A stretch of 64,000 nucleotides of DNA from Gimesia alba (GTDB taxonomy: Bacteria; Planctomycetota; Planctomycetia; Planctomycetales; Planctomycetaceae), in contig NZ_CP036269.1 of the NCBI RefSeq assembly GCF_007744675.1, positions 4,257,546 through 4,321,545 of the forward strand. Direction: 5' to 3'. Positions 54,107 to 63,674 of this stretch are shown here, piece by piece. The translations under genes were made by a program, and so were the position numbers. The number at the start of each line of letters is the position of its first letter. Position 1 is the stretch's first letter. The notes under the pieces were generated by a model that made no database searches, was not told the DNA's origin, and saw nothing but the letters and a program-made list of their open reading frames with translations.

Positions 54107-54895
54107 TCACCCCGCAGTAGGCGTTGGCGGAAGAAATTCAGGCCCCTGCTTGGAAGGGACGGAGCGATTGGGAGGAATCGCTGGAGGAAACACGGAAGGC
54201 TCCTTACGCGAAGGCTTCCAACGGGAATCATACTTGGGCTGAAGTGCTTCAGGCTGACGAAGTGGCGTTGATGGCTGTTCCCGTTCCGTTTCAAAGGGCG
54301 CTCCGGAGCGAGGAGTGGGAAATAACCTTCTTTCTGGCAGAGCTTGTGGATGAGGTGCATACTGGGCTTGCAACAGATCAATCGAATATTTCATTTCCTT
54401 GAGCGTCTGATTCAGCGCATGTAGATTTTGCTCCGGTACCATCCGGTAAGGAAACCCCTGACACTGAAAACAGGGCTGTGGGTAACCATTCCCACCGTAG
54501 AACACATAACCATTCGGTCCGGTTGGTTTGATCACGGGATCACGCAGAACCGGCAATCTACCTGCCCGCAGAGTTTGATCCAGATCATCTACTAACAGAT
54601 TTAAATCAGATAACGCCTGGTCCATGCCCTGAACTGGCGCATTTAAGATAATCATCCGGTGAATCTCGTCCGCCATTTCGTGAATGTCATAAGCTTTGTT
54701 AAACAGAGTACGTTGCCCTCTGATTCCGCGAAACTTCGTTCGAATTTCTCGGCACAGAGTATAGGAATCACGATTGAGCTTCCCGCCAATCAATTCCGGA
54801 CTCAAAGTCTGCTGAGCGTACAGAGTACTATTCTCTATGACGACAAGGATCAACAGCGCCGCCAGACTCACCCGGTATAGGTATTGTTGAAACAT
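54107..54895 (-). CDS. Secreted protein of unknown function
   Basis: 262 aa from the ATG at 54895, with GGGAGA 5 bases upstream (a GTG one codon earlier is less well spaced). The signal peptide ends TLYAQQ. The middle is helical (ADEIHRMIIL, MDQALSDLNLLVDDLDQTL), followed by a Gly/Asn/Tyr-rich segment with a CFQC pair, another helix and a Pro-rich basic tail (about the last 70 residues). No family recognised. Such small secreted proteins with a helical core and Pro-rich tail are common in planctomycetes. Confidence 0.6.
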   Translation of the reverse strand: MFQQYLYRVSLAALLILVVIENSTLYAQQTLSPELIGGKLNRDSYTLCREIRTKFRGIRGQRTLFNKAYDIHEMADEIHRMIILNAPVQGMDQALSDLNLLVDDLDQTLRAGRLPVLRDPVIKPTGPNGYVFYGGNGYPQPCFQCQGFPYRMVPEQNLHALNQTLKEMKYSIDLLQAQYAPHPQALPERRLFPTPRSGAPFETEREQPSTPLRQPEALQPKYDSRWKPSRKEPSVFPPAIPPNRSVPSKQGPEFLPPTPTAG

Positions 54896-55281
54896 CACAT
54901 TCTCCCTTCATGTGGATAAAACCAGCTCACAGCTGGTGGCTCCTCTTTGCGATAGACTCTTCATTCTGAATGACTCTTACTAAGGCAAAGCATGTTCCTG
55001 AAATGGAAGATGGCAAACACGGCACCGATAAACACTTTCCCATAGAGTAGTTACTGCATAAAATTGTTTAACCAATAATCTGGACCGGAAACGGTTCCAG
55101 AGAAATCTGGTGCGATTTCGATGACAATCAGATCAATTTGATGCCCAGACGCATGTAAACTTGACTCGTAGTCCCGTTCATTCAATTGCCAAACTTCTCT
55201 GACTTCGGCACAATAACCGGGTATCGCGCAAATCAACCTTAAACAAAGCCCTTACAAATACTTCGGAAGATTCAGGATTCC
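54896..55281. other. Intergenic stretch without a gene
   Basis: 386 bases between divergent genes, so it contains both promoters. No convincing ORF, repeat or RNA structure was seen. Confidence 0.35.
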
Positions 55282-56022
55282 ATGCCCCTTACAACCAAAA
55301 CTATTGGCCCGCTCACTTGCCAGATTTATGATGAACTTCCCCCCGGACAATCCCCGAAAATCATTTCCATTGTCAGCCACGGATTCGGTGCACCAGGAGA
55401 TGATCTGGTCCCGTTCGGACCTGAAATTCTGGGCAGAACTCCTGCCCTCGCTGAGCAGGTTCGCTTTATTTTTCCAGCAGCACCTCTCTCCTTGATCGAG
55501 ATGGGGATCCCCGGTGGTCGCGCCTGGTGGATGCTGGATATTGCAGAGTTGAATGCCTCCATTACCTCAGGAAAAATTCGGGACCAGAGAGACAAAACCC
55601 CCGATGGCTTTTTAGAAGCGGCTCAACAATTCCGAGAATTCGTCGATGAGCTACAAGCAGAATCGGGATTACCCCTCTCTCAGATTGTGCTGGCCGGTTT
55701 CTCACAAGGTTCGATCATCTCAACCGAAGTCGCCTTAAGCCTGCCTCAGCCACCGGCAGCACTGGTTCTCTGGTCAAGCACTCTGCTATGTGAACAGAGA
55801 TGGACATCCATGGCGGCAAAATCAGAAAAGTTTCCCATTCAGCAAAGCCATGGCAAACAGGACCCCATTCTCCCGTTCGCAGGGGCAATCTGGCTGAAAG
55901 ACATGTTCGAGCAAAATCAATTCACGGTTGATTTTTCCGAATTTATGGGTCCGCACACCATACCGGAAATTGCACTGGACAAATTTGGTACCCTACTGAC
56001 TGATTTGACGAGCACAGACTGA
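55282..56022 (+). CDS. Carboxylesterase/phospholipase-family alpha/beta hydrolase
   Basis: 246 aa, no signal peptide, so cytoplasmic. It belongs to the small phospholipase/carboxylesterase group (YpfH / acyl-protein-thioesterase-like). VSHGFGAPGDDL forms the oxyanion-side HG motif, GFSQGS holds the nucleophilic Ser, QSHGKQDPILPF the Asp, and the C-terminal GPHTIP the His. The substrates of this group are short acyl esters; the natural one is unknown. Single gene, 210 bases ahead of the 768-aa membrane-protein gene on the same strand. Confidence 0.85.
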   Translation: MPLTTKTIGPLTCQIYDELPPGQSPKIISIVSHGFGAPGDDLVPFGPEILGRTPALAEQVRFIFPAAPLSLIEMGIPGGRAWWMLDIAELNASITSGKIRDQRDKTPDGFLEAAQQFREFVDELQAESGLPLSQIVLAGFSQGSIISTEVALSLPQPPAALVLWSSTLLCEQRWTSMAAKSEKFPIQQSHGKQDPILPFAGAIWLKDMFEQNQFTVDFSEFMGPHTIPEIALDKFGTLLTDLTSTD

Positions 56023-56231
56023 ATGAAGAACAGGTTAATCTGTGGAAACCCCTTATTTGTAAAGGCAATGCATTGAGACTGGTCCCTGCTCTAGACATAA
56101 TACGAGATTATATATTTGTTTTCATTTTACCGCTGCAATTCGGCCTTATTGCGAATTGAAAGCGCTCTGTCATTCTCAAAAACTGATTCCTGAGATTCAC
56201 GTTTCAACAGACGGAATCAGAAAAAAAACGC

Positions 56232-58538
56232 ATGAAATCATCTCTTTTATTTCAAATCAATACGATCTTCTCATTGCTTCTGCTTGTACTCAATGCTGGC
56301 CAGCCCGCTCTTGCAGCAGAAGAAATACAGCCCGTTGAAGTGAAAAGTATCCAGGTCGGTTTTGATGGCCTCTATAAAGTTGGCCGCTGGGTTCCGGTGA
56401 CTGTTGAACTGACGACGAATGTGCCGCTGGATCTGCAACTCTCTGTCGTTGCGCTGTCACCCGATGGCAACCCGACAGAAGTTCCCTCGAAAGTCTACTC
56501 ACTCTCCGAAAAGGGTGATTTTCAGCTGTATTCCCAATTCAAATCCGGTTTACTCGACAGCCCGATTAAAATTCGGCTCCGCGATGTAAAAACACAATCG
56601 ATCCTCCGTGAATTCACATATTCCCCCCAATCGTCTGCGAACAAATTCACGGCGGTCGACCTGGAGCAATCGGCAGAGCTCTGGGCAACGATCGGTTCGA
56701 TTCCCGGATTCGATCCTGTTTCAAGCCAGGCATCGGAAACGATCGATCAAAACCAGAGCCAGTTCACCACGTTGATTTCAAACAAGTCCGTCTTGCCTGA
56801 AACCTCTTATGGTTATGACTCTCTCGATACATTAATAGTAGATTCAGATTATTCGGTCAGCGCTGATAAAAATCGGGCTATCCGAAACTGGGTCGCCAAT
56901 GGAGGCCAACTCGTTGTTTGTGTCGGGAACGACGTGGAAGCCTATCAGAAAAGTGAATTTGCAAAATGGGTACCGGTGAAAGTCAGCGGTAAGAATCGAG
57001 TCCGAGAGTTAAGCAGCCTGGAATTATTTGCCGCTGTTCGTTCGCGGATTCGAGGTGTTGCGACAGCCGCCCGGATTGAAATCGATGCCGGCGAGGTCCT
57101 GGCTACTTCCCTGGATGGACCACTGCTGGTTCGGGTCCCCTTCGGACTGGGTGTTGTCACATTTCTTGCTCTGGATTTGAATACCAGCCCCCTCGTCAAC
57201 TGGGAAGGTTTGAATAATCTTTGTACGAAACTCGCGACCAGAACCAGGCAGACTGCTTCCAGCGTTCAAAAGAATGATACGCTAGGCAAACGAATTTCAC
57301 AGACCGGCATTTCTGAAATGGAAACGCAGGTTATCCACTCACAGCAGAATTTTCCGGATGTCAACAGACCCTCTCACTGGTGGGTTATGGCGCTGGTTCT
57401 GTTTTATCTCCTGGTGGTGGGACCGCTCGATTATTTTCTGGTCCATCGCATTCTGAAGAAACCGCATATTACCTGGATCTCGTTCCCGGTCATTGTTTTG
57501 CTGGCAGCCGTCTGGGGAATCACCACCGCCCAAAATGACAATGGCACTACCCTGCAGTCAACTCAGCTTAACCTCGTTGACTACGATGCCTCAACCGGTC
57601 AACTGCGAGGGCGTTTTTACCTGAATTTATACAGTCCCGAAATGCGTCGGTATCAGGTCAATGTTGCTTCAACTTCTCCTGGAACACAAACTCCGGTCGA
57701 GTACTTTCCGACTCAGCTCTGCTGGAATGGCTTACCAGAAACTACATTCGCGGGCATGTACCGGTCTGCGGAAGGAACTATTACAGGCCCCGCCTATCAA
57801 TTTTCAGAAAAATCTCAGTCCATCACAAATCTACCGATTCTAAAATGGGGCACAAAGAGTCTCAGAGCTGACTGGTCTCGTCAAAACCCCAATCTGCTCG
57901 AGTCTCGTCTGACGGGAAACAGTTTAGGCCAACTCTCTGGAACACTCACACATCAGTTTTCGGGTCCCCTGAAAGAGTGGGTGCTTGCCTATGGAAATCG
58001 AGTCTATCTGCCGATTGTAAAGCCCGATCAGCTTGAAGATTCTTTCATTCCCTCCGATCAGACCTGGGATATTAATAGCTCCCGAGTTGAATCACGAAAC
58101 ATCAAGGGATACCTGACCCGAGCCGTCTCGCGCCGGATTGAACAAAAAGGGCAGCACAATGCCACTATTGTGACCGTGCAAACCGACTATGACCCGTTCT
58201 CCAAAAACACATACGAAATCCTGAAAATGCTGTCTTACTACGAAATGTCAGGCGGCTTTGGATATACCAGGCTTTCAAATCTCTCAGCAAAACAACTGGA
58301 TCTGTCCGAGCAATTACGTTTGGGAAGAGCCGTTTTATTCGCCAGACTGGATACGCCACTCAGCCAGGTGCAAATTGATGAGCAACAACTCGATCAGAAG
58401 CAACAAAGTACATATATTAGAGTGGTCATCCCCGTTAAGAAATCAACAGACATCCAATATGAATTACCTTCGCTGGATAAAAAAGACGATCAGCCGAAGG
58501 ATCAGAAGGACACACCTTCCGGGAGCGATAAAGAGTGA
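56232..58538 (+). CDS. Large exported/membrane protein coupled to an ABC ATPase
   Basis: 768 aa. A signal peptide (about 1-29) is followed by a beta-rich extracytoplasmic domain and then a region with a Rossmann-like look (DSLDTLIVDSDYSV, IRNWVANGGQLVVCVG). This resembles the glutamine-amidotransferase-like domain in GldG-type and related ABC-linked membrane proteins. Two TM helices (about 378-400 and 410-430) follow, then a second extracytoplasmic beta-rich part and a charged Lys/Asp/Gln tail. The stop overlaps the next gene's start (GTGA), so it is translated together with the ABC ATPase and probably forms a complex with it. The exact family is uncertain. Confidence 0.65.
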   Translation: MKSSLLFQINTIFSLLLLVLNAGQPALAAEEIQPVEVKSIQVGFDGLYKVGRWVPVTVELTTNVPLDLQLSVVALSPDGNPTEVPSKVYSLSEKGDFQLYSQFKSGLLDSPIKIRLRDVKTQSILREFTYSPQSSANKFTAVDLEQSAELWATIGSIPGFDPVSSQASETIDQNQSQFTTLISNKSVLPETSYGYDSLDTLIVDSDYSVSADKNRAIRNWVANGGQLVVCVGNDVEAYQKSEFAKWVPVKVSGKNRVRELSSLELFAAVRSRIRGVATAARIEIDAGEVLATSLDGPLLVRVPFGLGVVTFLALDLNTSPLVNWEGLNNLCTKLATRTRQTASSVQKNDTLGKRISQTGISEMETQVIHSQQNFPDVNRPSHWWVMALVLFYLLVVGPLDYFLVHRILKKPHITWISFPVIVLLAAVWGITTAQNDNGTTLQSTQLNLVDYDASTGQLRGRFYLNLYSPEMRRYQVNVASTSPGTQTPVEYFPTQLCWNGLPETTFAGMYRSAEGTITGPAYQFSEKSQSITNLPILKWGTKSLRADWSRQNPNLLESRLTGNSLGQLSGTLTHQFSGPLKEWVLAYGNRVYLPIVKPDQLEDSFIPSDQTWDINSSRVESRNIKGYLTRAVSRRIEQKGQHNATIVTVQTDYDPFSKNTYEILKMLSYYEMSGGFGYTRLSNLSAKQLDLSEQLRLGRAVLFARLDTPLSQVQIDEQQLDQKQQSTYIRVVIPVKKSTDIQYELPSLDKKDDQPKDQKDTPSGSDKE

Positions 58539-59461
58539 TTGAAACACGCAATTTAACCAAACGTTATGGCGACTTGATCGCTGTCAACAATATCAACCTG
58601 AGCTTGGGAGAAGGCGATGTCTTTGGTTTTATCGGCCCCAATGGCTCCGGTAAAACCACCACCATGCGGATGATCGCCACACTGCTCAGCCCCGATTACG
58701 GTGAAGCATACGTTTGTGGGAAATCGATCTATACGCATCCCGAAGAAATCCGAAGGCTCGTCGGCTTCATGCCTGACTTCTTTGGTGTCTACGATGATAT
58801 GACCGTTCTGGAATATCTTGAATTTTTTGCTTCCGCCTACCGAATCAAAGGACCACAGCGTCGGAAAGTCTGCGAAGAAAAACTGGAACTGGTCGACATG
58901 ACCTTCAAGCGAGACGCGATGGTTAATCAGCTCTCTCGCGGACAGACGCAACGCATCGGCCTGGCGCGCGTCCTGCTGCACGAACCCCAGGTTCTTTTGC
59001 TCGATGAACCAGCCAGTGGTCTCGACCCACGTGCGCGAATCGAAATCCGCAATCTACTGAAACGCCTAGGAGAACTCAAGAAAACAGTGATCGTCTCCAG
59101 TCACATTCTGCCCGAACTGGCTGACGTCTGTACGCGCGTCGGAATGATCGAAAAAGGCAATCTGATCGTAGACGATAACGTGGACGAAGTCATGAAAAAA
59201 GCAAGGCAGCGGATTCTGCTCTACGTCGGCGTGAGCGAAAATACAGAAAAAGCCGCCGCCCTGCTTGAGTCTCATGATCTGGTATCAGACATTGAAATCC
59301 AAAATAATGTCATGCTGGTCACTCTGCAAAATGATGTTAAAGATTATACTTTCCTTCCCTCGCTGTTGATCAATGAGGGGTTCAAGCTGAACTTGTTCCG
59401 CGAAGAGGAAATCAATCTGGAAACAGCATTCATGGAATTGACCAAAGGTCTGGTCCAATAA
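58535..59461 (+). CDS. ABC transporter ATP-binding protein
   Basis: 308 aa from a GTG that overlaps the preceding stop by four bases. All ATPase motifs are present: Walker A GPNGSGKT at residues 34-41, signature LSRGQTQR, Walker B VLLLDEP and the switch His in VIVSSHI. The C-terminal 80 residues form an accessory domain of the drug/lipid-export (CcmA/NatA) type. It would power an ABC-2-type exporter, but no permease follows: the next gene converges after 17 bases and the upstream partner has only two central TM helices. The permease may be elsewhere, or the coupled 768-aa protein may be the membrane partner. Confidence 0.9.
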   Translation: MIETRNLTKRYGDLIAVNNINLSLGEGDVFGFIGPNGSGKTTTMRMIATLLSPDYGEAYVCGKSIYTHPEEIRRLVGFMPDFFGVYDDMTVLEYLEFFASAYRIKGPQRRKVCEEKLELVDMTFKRDAMVNQLSRGQTQRIGLARVLLHEPQVLLLDEPASGLDPRARIEIRNLLKRLGELKKTVIVSSHILPELADVCTRVGMIEKGNLIVDDNVDEVMKKARQRILLYVGVSENTEKAAALLESHDLVSDIEIQNNVMLVTLQNDVKDYTFLPSLLINEGFKLNLFREEEINLETAFMELTKGLVQ

Positions 59462-59478
59462 CACCACTCAGCCGTTTC

Positions 59479-60282
59479 TTATTTCTTTTTGGCAGCGGCT
59501 CGTTTCGCTTTACGGGCCTCTTCCGCTTTTTTCTCAGCTGCTTTCACCTCTGATTCGGGCTTTCGTTTCTGTTGCAGCAGCCATTCGTAAACCTTCGGAT
59601 TGTTATACGTCTCCGTCCACGAATCGTGGCCTGCTTCCGGATAAATCGTGAAAGAAACATCCGCATCCGCTTTTTTCAACACATCCACAAGTACCTGGGA
59701 ACGCTCCAGGGGGACGGCTCCGTCTTTAGCTCCGTGGAACACCCAGATCGGGACATGCTTGATTTTTTTAACCCAGAATTTTTCTCCCCCGCCACAAATG
59801 GGTACCAAAGCCGCAAACCGGTAAGGAGTATAAGCGGCCAGAGACCATGTCCCAAACCCGCCCATGCTTAATCCGGTCACATAAATGCGATCTTTATCGA
59901 CACGATATTTCTTTTCCACTTCATCTAACAAGGCGGTTAACTCGACTGGCTGCCAGAGTTGGTCTTTCGGGCATTGGGGAGAAACGACAATAAAGGGAAA
60001 CTGCTTTCCGCTTTTGGCCAGTTTTGGCGGCCCATGCACGGTAACCAGATCCAGATTGTCCCCGCGTTCCCCTGCACCGTGCAGAAATAACACCAGCGGC
60101 CATTTTTCTTTTTGCTCATAATCTTTCGGCAAATAAATCAGATAGTCCATTTTGACCGGAATGGTCGTATTGAGTTCAGCGGCCCCCTGTGTTCCGGACT
60201 TCGCTGTCTCTTCAGCCTGTACTGCTGACAATCCAACAAGCACAAACAAAGCCAATAATCCTGGTCGCATTTTCCGCAACAT
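59479..60282 (-). CDS. Secreted esterase/peptidase-like alpha/beta hydrolase (PHB-depolymerase-like)
   Basis: 267 aa. GGGAG lies 10 bases before the ATG, and the signal peptide ends VQAEET. Alpha/beta hydrolase of the secreted esterase / dienelactone-hydrolase-like group: LVLFLHGAGERGDN, GLSMGGFGTW with the nucleophilic Ser, HGAKDGAVPL with Asp, and EAGHDSWTETY with His. A Lys/Ala/Glu-rich tail of about 25 residues ends the protein. It may act on acylated polysaccharides; the substrate is unknown. It converges with the ABC ATPase gene after 17 bases. Confidence 0.85.
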   Translation of the reverse strand: MLRKMRPGLLALFVLVGLSAVQAEETAKSGTQGAAELNTTIPVKMDYLIYLPKDYEQKEKWPLVLFLHGAGERGDNLDLVTVHGPPKLAKSGKQFPFIVVSPQCPKDQLWQPVELTALLDEVEKKYRVDKDRIYVTGLSMGGFGTWSLAAYTPYRFAALVPICGGGEKFWVKKIKHVPIWVFHGAKDGAVPLERSQVLVDVLKKADADVSFTIYPEAGHDSWTETYNNPKVYEWLLQQKRKPESEVKAAEKKAEEARKAKRAAAKKK

Positions 60283-60618
60283 CGGTTTCGATCTCCCTTT
60301 ATTAGAAATGTTGTTTCTGAGAACTTAAGCAAAATAGGACACGAGCATGACAGAGAATTTTGCAGAGTTCAAGCCTCTACAATAACATCAATAGGTCAAA
60401 AAACCACATGTACACCACGCCTAGTTAAAAATACCCACTCTATACAAAACAGTAAAGCAACTGATCTAACTCGATTCTGAGTTACTTGCCTGAATCTGTT
60501 TCTGCTTCCGTCCAAGCCATCAGAATGCTCTTCTGCCCAAACCCAATTTTTGATAAAGTCCAAGCCTCAATTCTCTCTTTCTCTCCTGTCGATTTCCTTC
60601 ACCACTCCCTACTCTCAA
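60283..60618. other. Intergenic stretch without a gene
   Basis: 336 bases between divergent genes. AT-rich around 60310-60470. No gene, repeat or clear promoter pair was identified. Confidence 0.35.
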
Positions 60619-63552
60619 ATGAATTCTGCTCCTCCTCGCGGAAGAAACATCGATTCCCTATCGATCTCATTGAAACAGTTCCTTCAATGCCTGTTTCTCA
60701 TGGGTTTATTGATCTGCTGCGCGCTTCCTGTTGGTTGCCAGAAAAGTCTGCTCCAAAACGTACAGCAGGCACAGATGCCAATCCCATTCAAAGAGAAAAA
60801 GACTCCGGCAGTCTCCGAGGAACTGAAAGGACTCCAAATCTATTTATCCAAGGATTTGTGGAGCCGCAACGACCACTGGTCGGCTTTTGAAGAATGGAAA
60901 ACCCTACAAACACACGCTGAAACGAACAGAACAGCCCCGTTAGACATCCATCGCTGGGTCTTTGGAACATTAGAACCGGGCAAGTTCTTGTCTGAAAGCG
61001 AGAAAACAGAACTTCCCTCCGTCGCTACGAAAGCTCCGGAAGTGACAGATTCCAAAGATTCTACCAAACAAAATCAACCAAAAGATCCGCCGCCAACCAC
61101 TGAAAAACAGACTGTGGAAACGCCCCTCCCCAAACAAGAAAGCTGGTCTTTTAATACATTACAAGAATTTTTTATCCGAACTGACTCGCAGACTGCGGAC
61201 TCGGATTCCAGGCAATACTCCGAAAAAATCAGCAAGCTGAAACAACTTTCAGCACAGGACTCAATTGCTGGCTGGAACGCAACGATTTTATGGGCCACCA
61301 TTTCTCCCCAATCAGCAACCGAAACCATCCCGACTCTGGAAAAAATCGTTTTCGAACATCCAACCTCTGATCCATCAAAGAAAAAGACACCTCAGAATCA
61401 ACAACACAAACAGCCGATTGACTTTTTCTCATTCCAAGAGACCGAGAAACCCGTCCCGGACAAATCCAAACCGAAGTTGACTGCACTCTCGCCTGCCATG
61501 AAACATGCAGCCATCAATGGCCTCTCGCTGGTACTATCCCAAGCGGATGCCATTCCCCTCGACACAAAACACAGATTAACACAAGCATTGCAGCGCCCCG
61601 ACATCTCAATGGAACTCCGCAACGAATTATATTGCGGTTTAGCAAGATTTATCTCACCAGCAAATATTCCAACATTAGAACAATCCCTGGACGTTGGTGA
61701 CAACAAGAGACGTCTTCCCAAAACATTACGACGGACAGCCATGGATGCCTGCATCATTCATGGACTCTGGTTTTATGCCGATCTGAACCAATTTTCGACT
61801 GCCGGTCGCTCACAGCAAGAATCTAGAGAATATGAGGCTTCCGTCTGGCCTGAAAATATCACCCAGGTTCGCTGGGATTCTGATTCTCGGATGCGCACCA
61901 ATTTTGGCTATTGGGCTGCCGTAGTCCGTCATCCGGATGCGGAAGCGATTTTGATATCACAGTTAAAAGATGCTGACCATCTGGTTCAAAATCAAGCCAT
62001 AGAGCACCTGGGACTTCTCGGAACGGACACAGCACTTCAACAGCTGGAAGAACAGGCAAAGCGTCCTCAGGAAAGCGCCCGGATCTCAGCAGCCATTGGA
62101 TTGACTCCCTGGGGAGCGCCCTACCTGGCTCCACTCAGCAAAGACGCTTCGGCATCGGTACGGCTCGCGGCGGCCAAAGGTCTGGGACAATCCCCTTCGC
62201 CCGAAGCAGCGCTTTTATTGCGATCGCTCTTGAATGACCGTAGCACGAATGTGCAAAATGCGGTCATTGATTCCATCAGCCAATGGCCTGATGAACTTGC
62301 CATCCCACTGCTCCTGGAAGGGATTCAGGAAAGCGTTTATAAAACACGGCGAAAAAGTATTCTCCAGTTAACGAACCGTACAGGTACAAGCGGTTCCATT
62401 TCAATCGAAGCTCCCAAGGCTGATCGTATTGCCGCTGTCAGAGAACTGATTCAATCACAACAACTCCCAGCCGGCTTGTGGAATCAGCTCTTACAAACGG
62501 GCCTGCAAAAATCGGGGGAAGTGAATCAAACTCGCGTTGCAGAAATCCAGGCCTACTTTCAAAAGCTCATCAACCAGCCCAAAGAATCAAGTCAGTATCA
62601 AATTGCGTTTCAAGAACTCGCAAATATCTCTCATGACGAACTGGGAATCCTGGAGAAATTGATCCTGGAAACATCTATTGAACTTCCCGATCAGATTTAC
62701 ACCGATCTGCTTCCTGAACTGCATTCGAATTATGCTGCCTTAAATCAACTAAAGAGTGCGCATGTCACGGATCGCAGGAAAGGCGCCCAACAACTCTTAC
62801 TGAACTCTCAAAACGTGTCCTTAAGCCCTGTGGTTATAAAACGTCTCCGAAAGCTGTTGACTCATGAGCAGGATCGCCTTGTCTGGCGGATTGTGATGTC
62901 AGCGATTTCAAAAGACAATTATGACGAGTCGGCTCAACTTGCATTGCTGGCAGTCAACCATAACTGGTCTGACATCAGAATCCTCGGGTGTGAGTACTTT
63001 GGTAGACACGGTTTGCCACAATTTGCAATCTGGCTACTCCCTCTACTCGATGATAAGAATGAATCCGTCCAACTCGCGGCCATCAAAGCCATTGGCCATT
63101 GCCATAATCCGATTGCCATCAATGGTATTCAAAACGCGACACAGAACCAGCAACCTGCACCGTCTCTGCGATCAAAACTGACGCATTCCAATCAAAGTGT
63201 CCGTTTTGAAACGGTCGCCGCCCTGAGTCGCCTGGGTGATATTGAAGGCATGCAGGAACTAGTGCGACTATCAAACGATACTCGCAATTCCATTCGCATT
63301 GATGCGGTCCGTGAAATGGGAAATTCCGGCCAAACACGATTTGTCGAACCTCTGATTCAACAGGCATGGACGGAACGCAATCTTCTCGCCCTCAAAGAAA
63401 TTTTAAGCAGTTTAGACAAACTGGTTCCTGCTTCTGAGCAACCTATCGAGTTGAAGTCACAGTTGCAGCACTTTGAACAAGCAAAAATCTGGATGAATTG
63501 GTGGCAAACTCATCACTCAGGCCCCTCTACAAGACTGTTTACAGGCCGTTAA
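60619..63552 (+). CDS. Large exported HEAT-repeat protein
   Basis: 977 aa from the ATG at 60619; an upstream in-frame TTG would add 23 residues ahead of the export signal and is less likely. A hydrophobic segment (LFLMGLLICCALPVGC) is a signal or lipoprotein leader, though the lipobox is not canonical. Residues about 100-180 are low-complexity with many Pro, Thr and Lys. From about 280 onward the protein is made of HEAT/armadillo-like helix pairs (LIRDAD... VQNQAIEHLGLLG, VRLAAAKGLGQSPSPEA, VQLAAIKAIGHC, VRFETVAALSRLGD). Such solenoids serve as scaffolds or binding surfaces. No enzyme motif. A STAS-domain gene follows 122 bases later. Confidence 0.75.
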   Translation: MNSAPPRGRNIDSLSISLKQFLQCLFLMGLLICCALPVGCQKSLLQNVQQAQMPIPFKEKKTPAVSEELKGLQIYLSKDLWSRNDHWSAFEEWKTLQTHAETNRTAPLDIHRWVFGTLEPGKFLSESEKTELPSVATKAPEVTDSKDSTKQNQPKDPPPTTEKQTVETPLPKQESWSFNTLQEFFIRTDSQTADSDSRQYSEKISKLKQLSAQDSIAGWNATILWATISPQSATETIPTLEKIVFEHPTSDPSKKKTPQNQQHKQPIDFFSFQETEKPVPDKSKPKLTALSPAMKHAAINGLSLVLSQADAIPLDTKHRLTQALQRPDISMELRNELYCGLARFISPANIPTLEQSLDVGDNKRRLPKTLRRTAMDACIIHGLWFYADLNQFSTAGRSQQESREYEASVWPENITQVRWDSDSRMRTNFGYWAAVVRHPDAEAILISQLKDADHLVQNQAIEHLGLLGTDTALQQLEEQAKRPQESARISAAIGLTPWGAPYLAPLSKDASASVRLAAAKGLGQSPSPEAALLLRSLLNDRSTNVQNAVIDSISQWPDELAIPLLLEGIQESVYKTRRKSILQLTNRTGTSGSISIEAPKADRIAAVRELIQSQQLPAGLWNQLLQTGLQKSGEVNQTRVAEIQAYFQKLINQPKESSQYQIAFQELANISHDELGILEKLILETSIELPDQIYTDLLPELHSNYAALNQLKSAHVTDRRKGAQQLLLNSQNVSLSPVVIKRLRKLLTHEQDRLVWRIVMSAISKDNYDESAQLALLAVNHNWSDIRILGCEYFGRHGLPQFAIWLLPLLDDKNESVQLAAIKAIGHCHNPIAINGIQNATQNQQPAPSLRSKLTHSNQSVRFETVAALSRLGDIEGMQELVRLSNDTRNSIRIDAVREMGNSGQTRFVEPLIQQAWTERNLLALKEILSSLDKLVPASEQPIELKSQLQHFEQAKIWMNWWQTHHSGPSTRLFTGR

Positions 63553-63674
63553 GTATGAAATCTTGTTTTTGAGGTACTTGAAGCCTGTTCTCTCTCCCTG
63601 GATAACAGTATTATGGGCAGAAATCATAAGATTTCTGTACCCATCGAATGTTTTATTCACTGCGGAATTACTAC

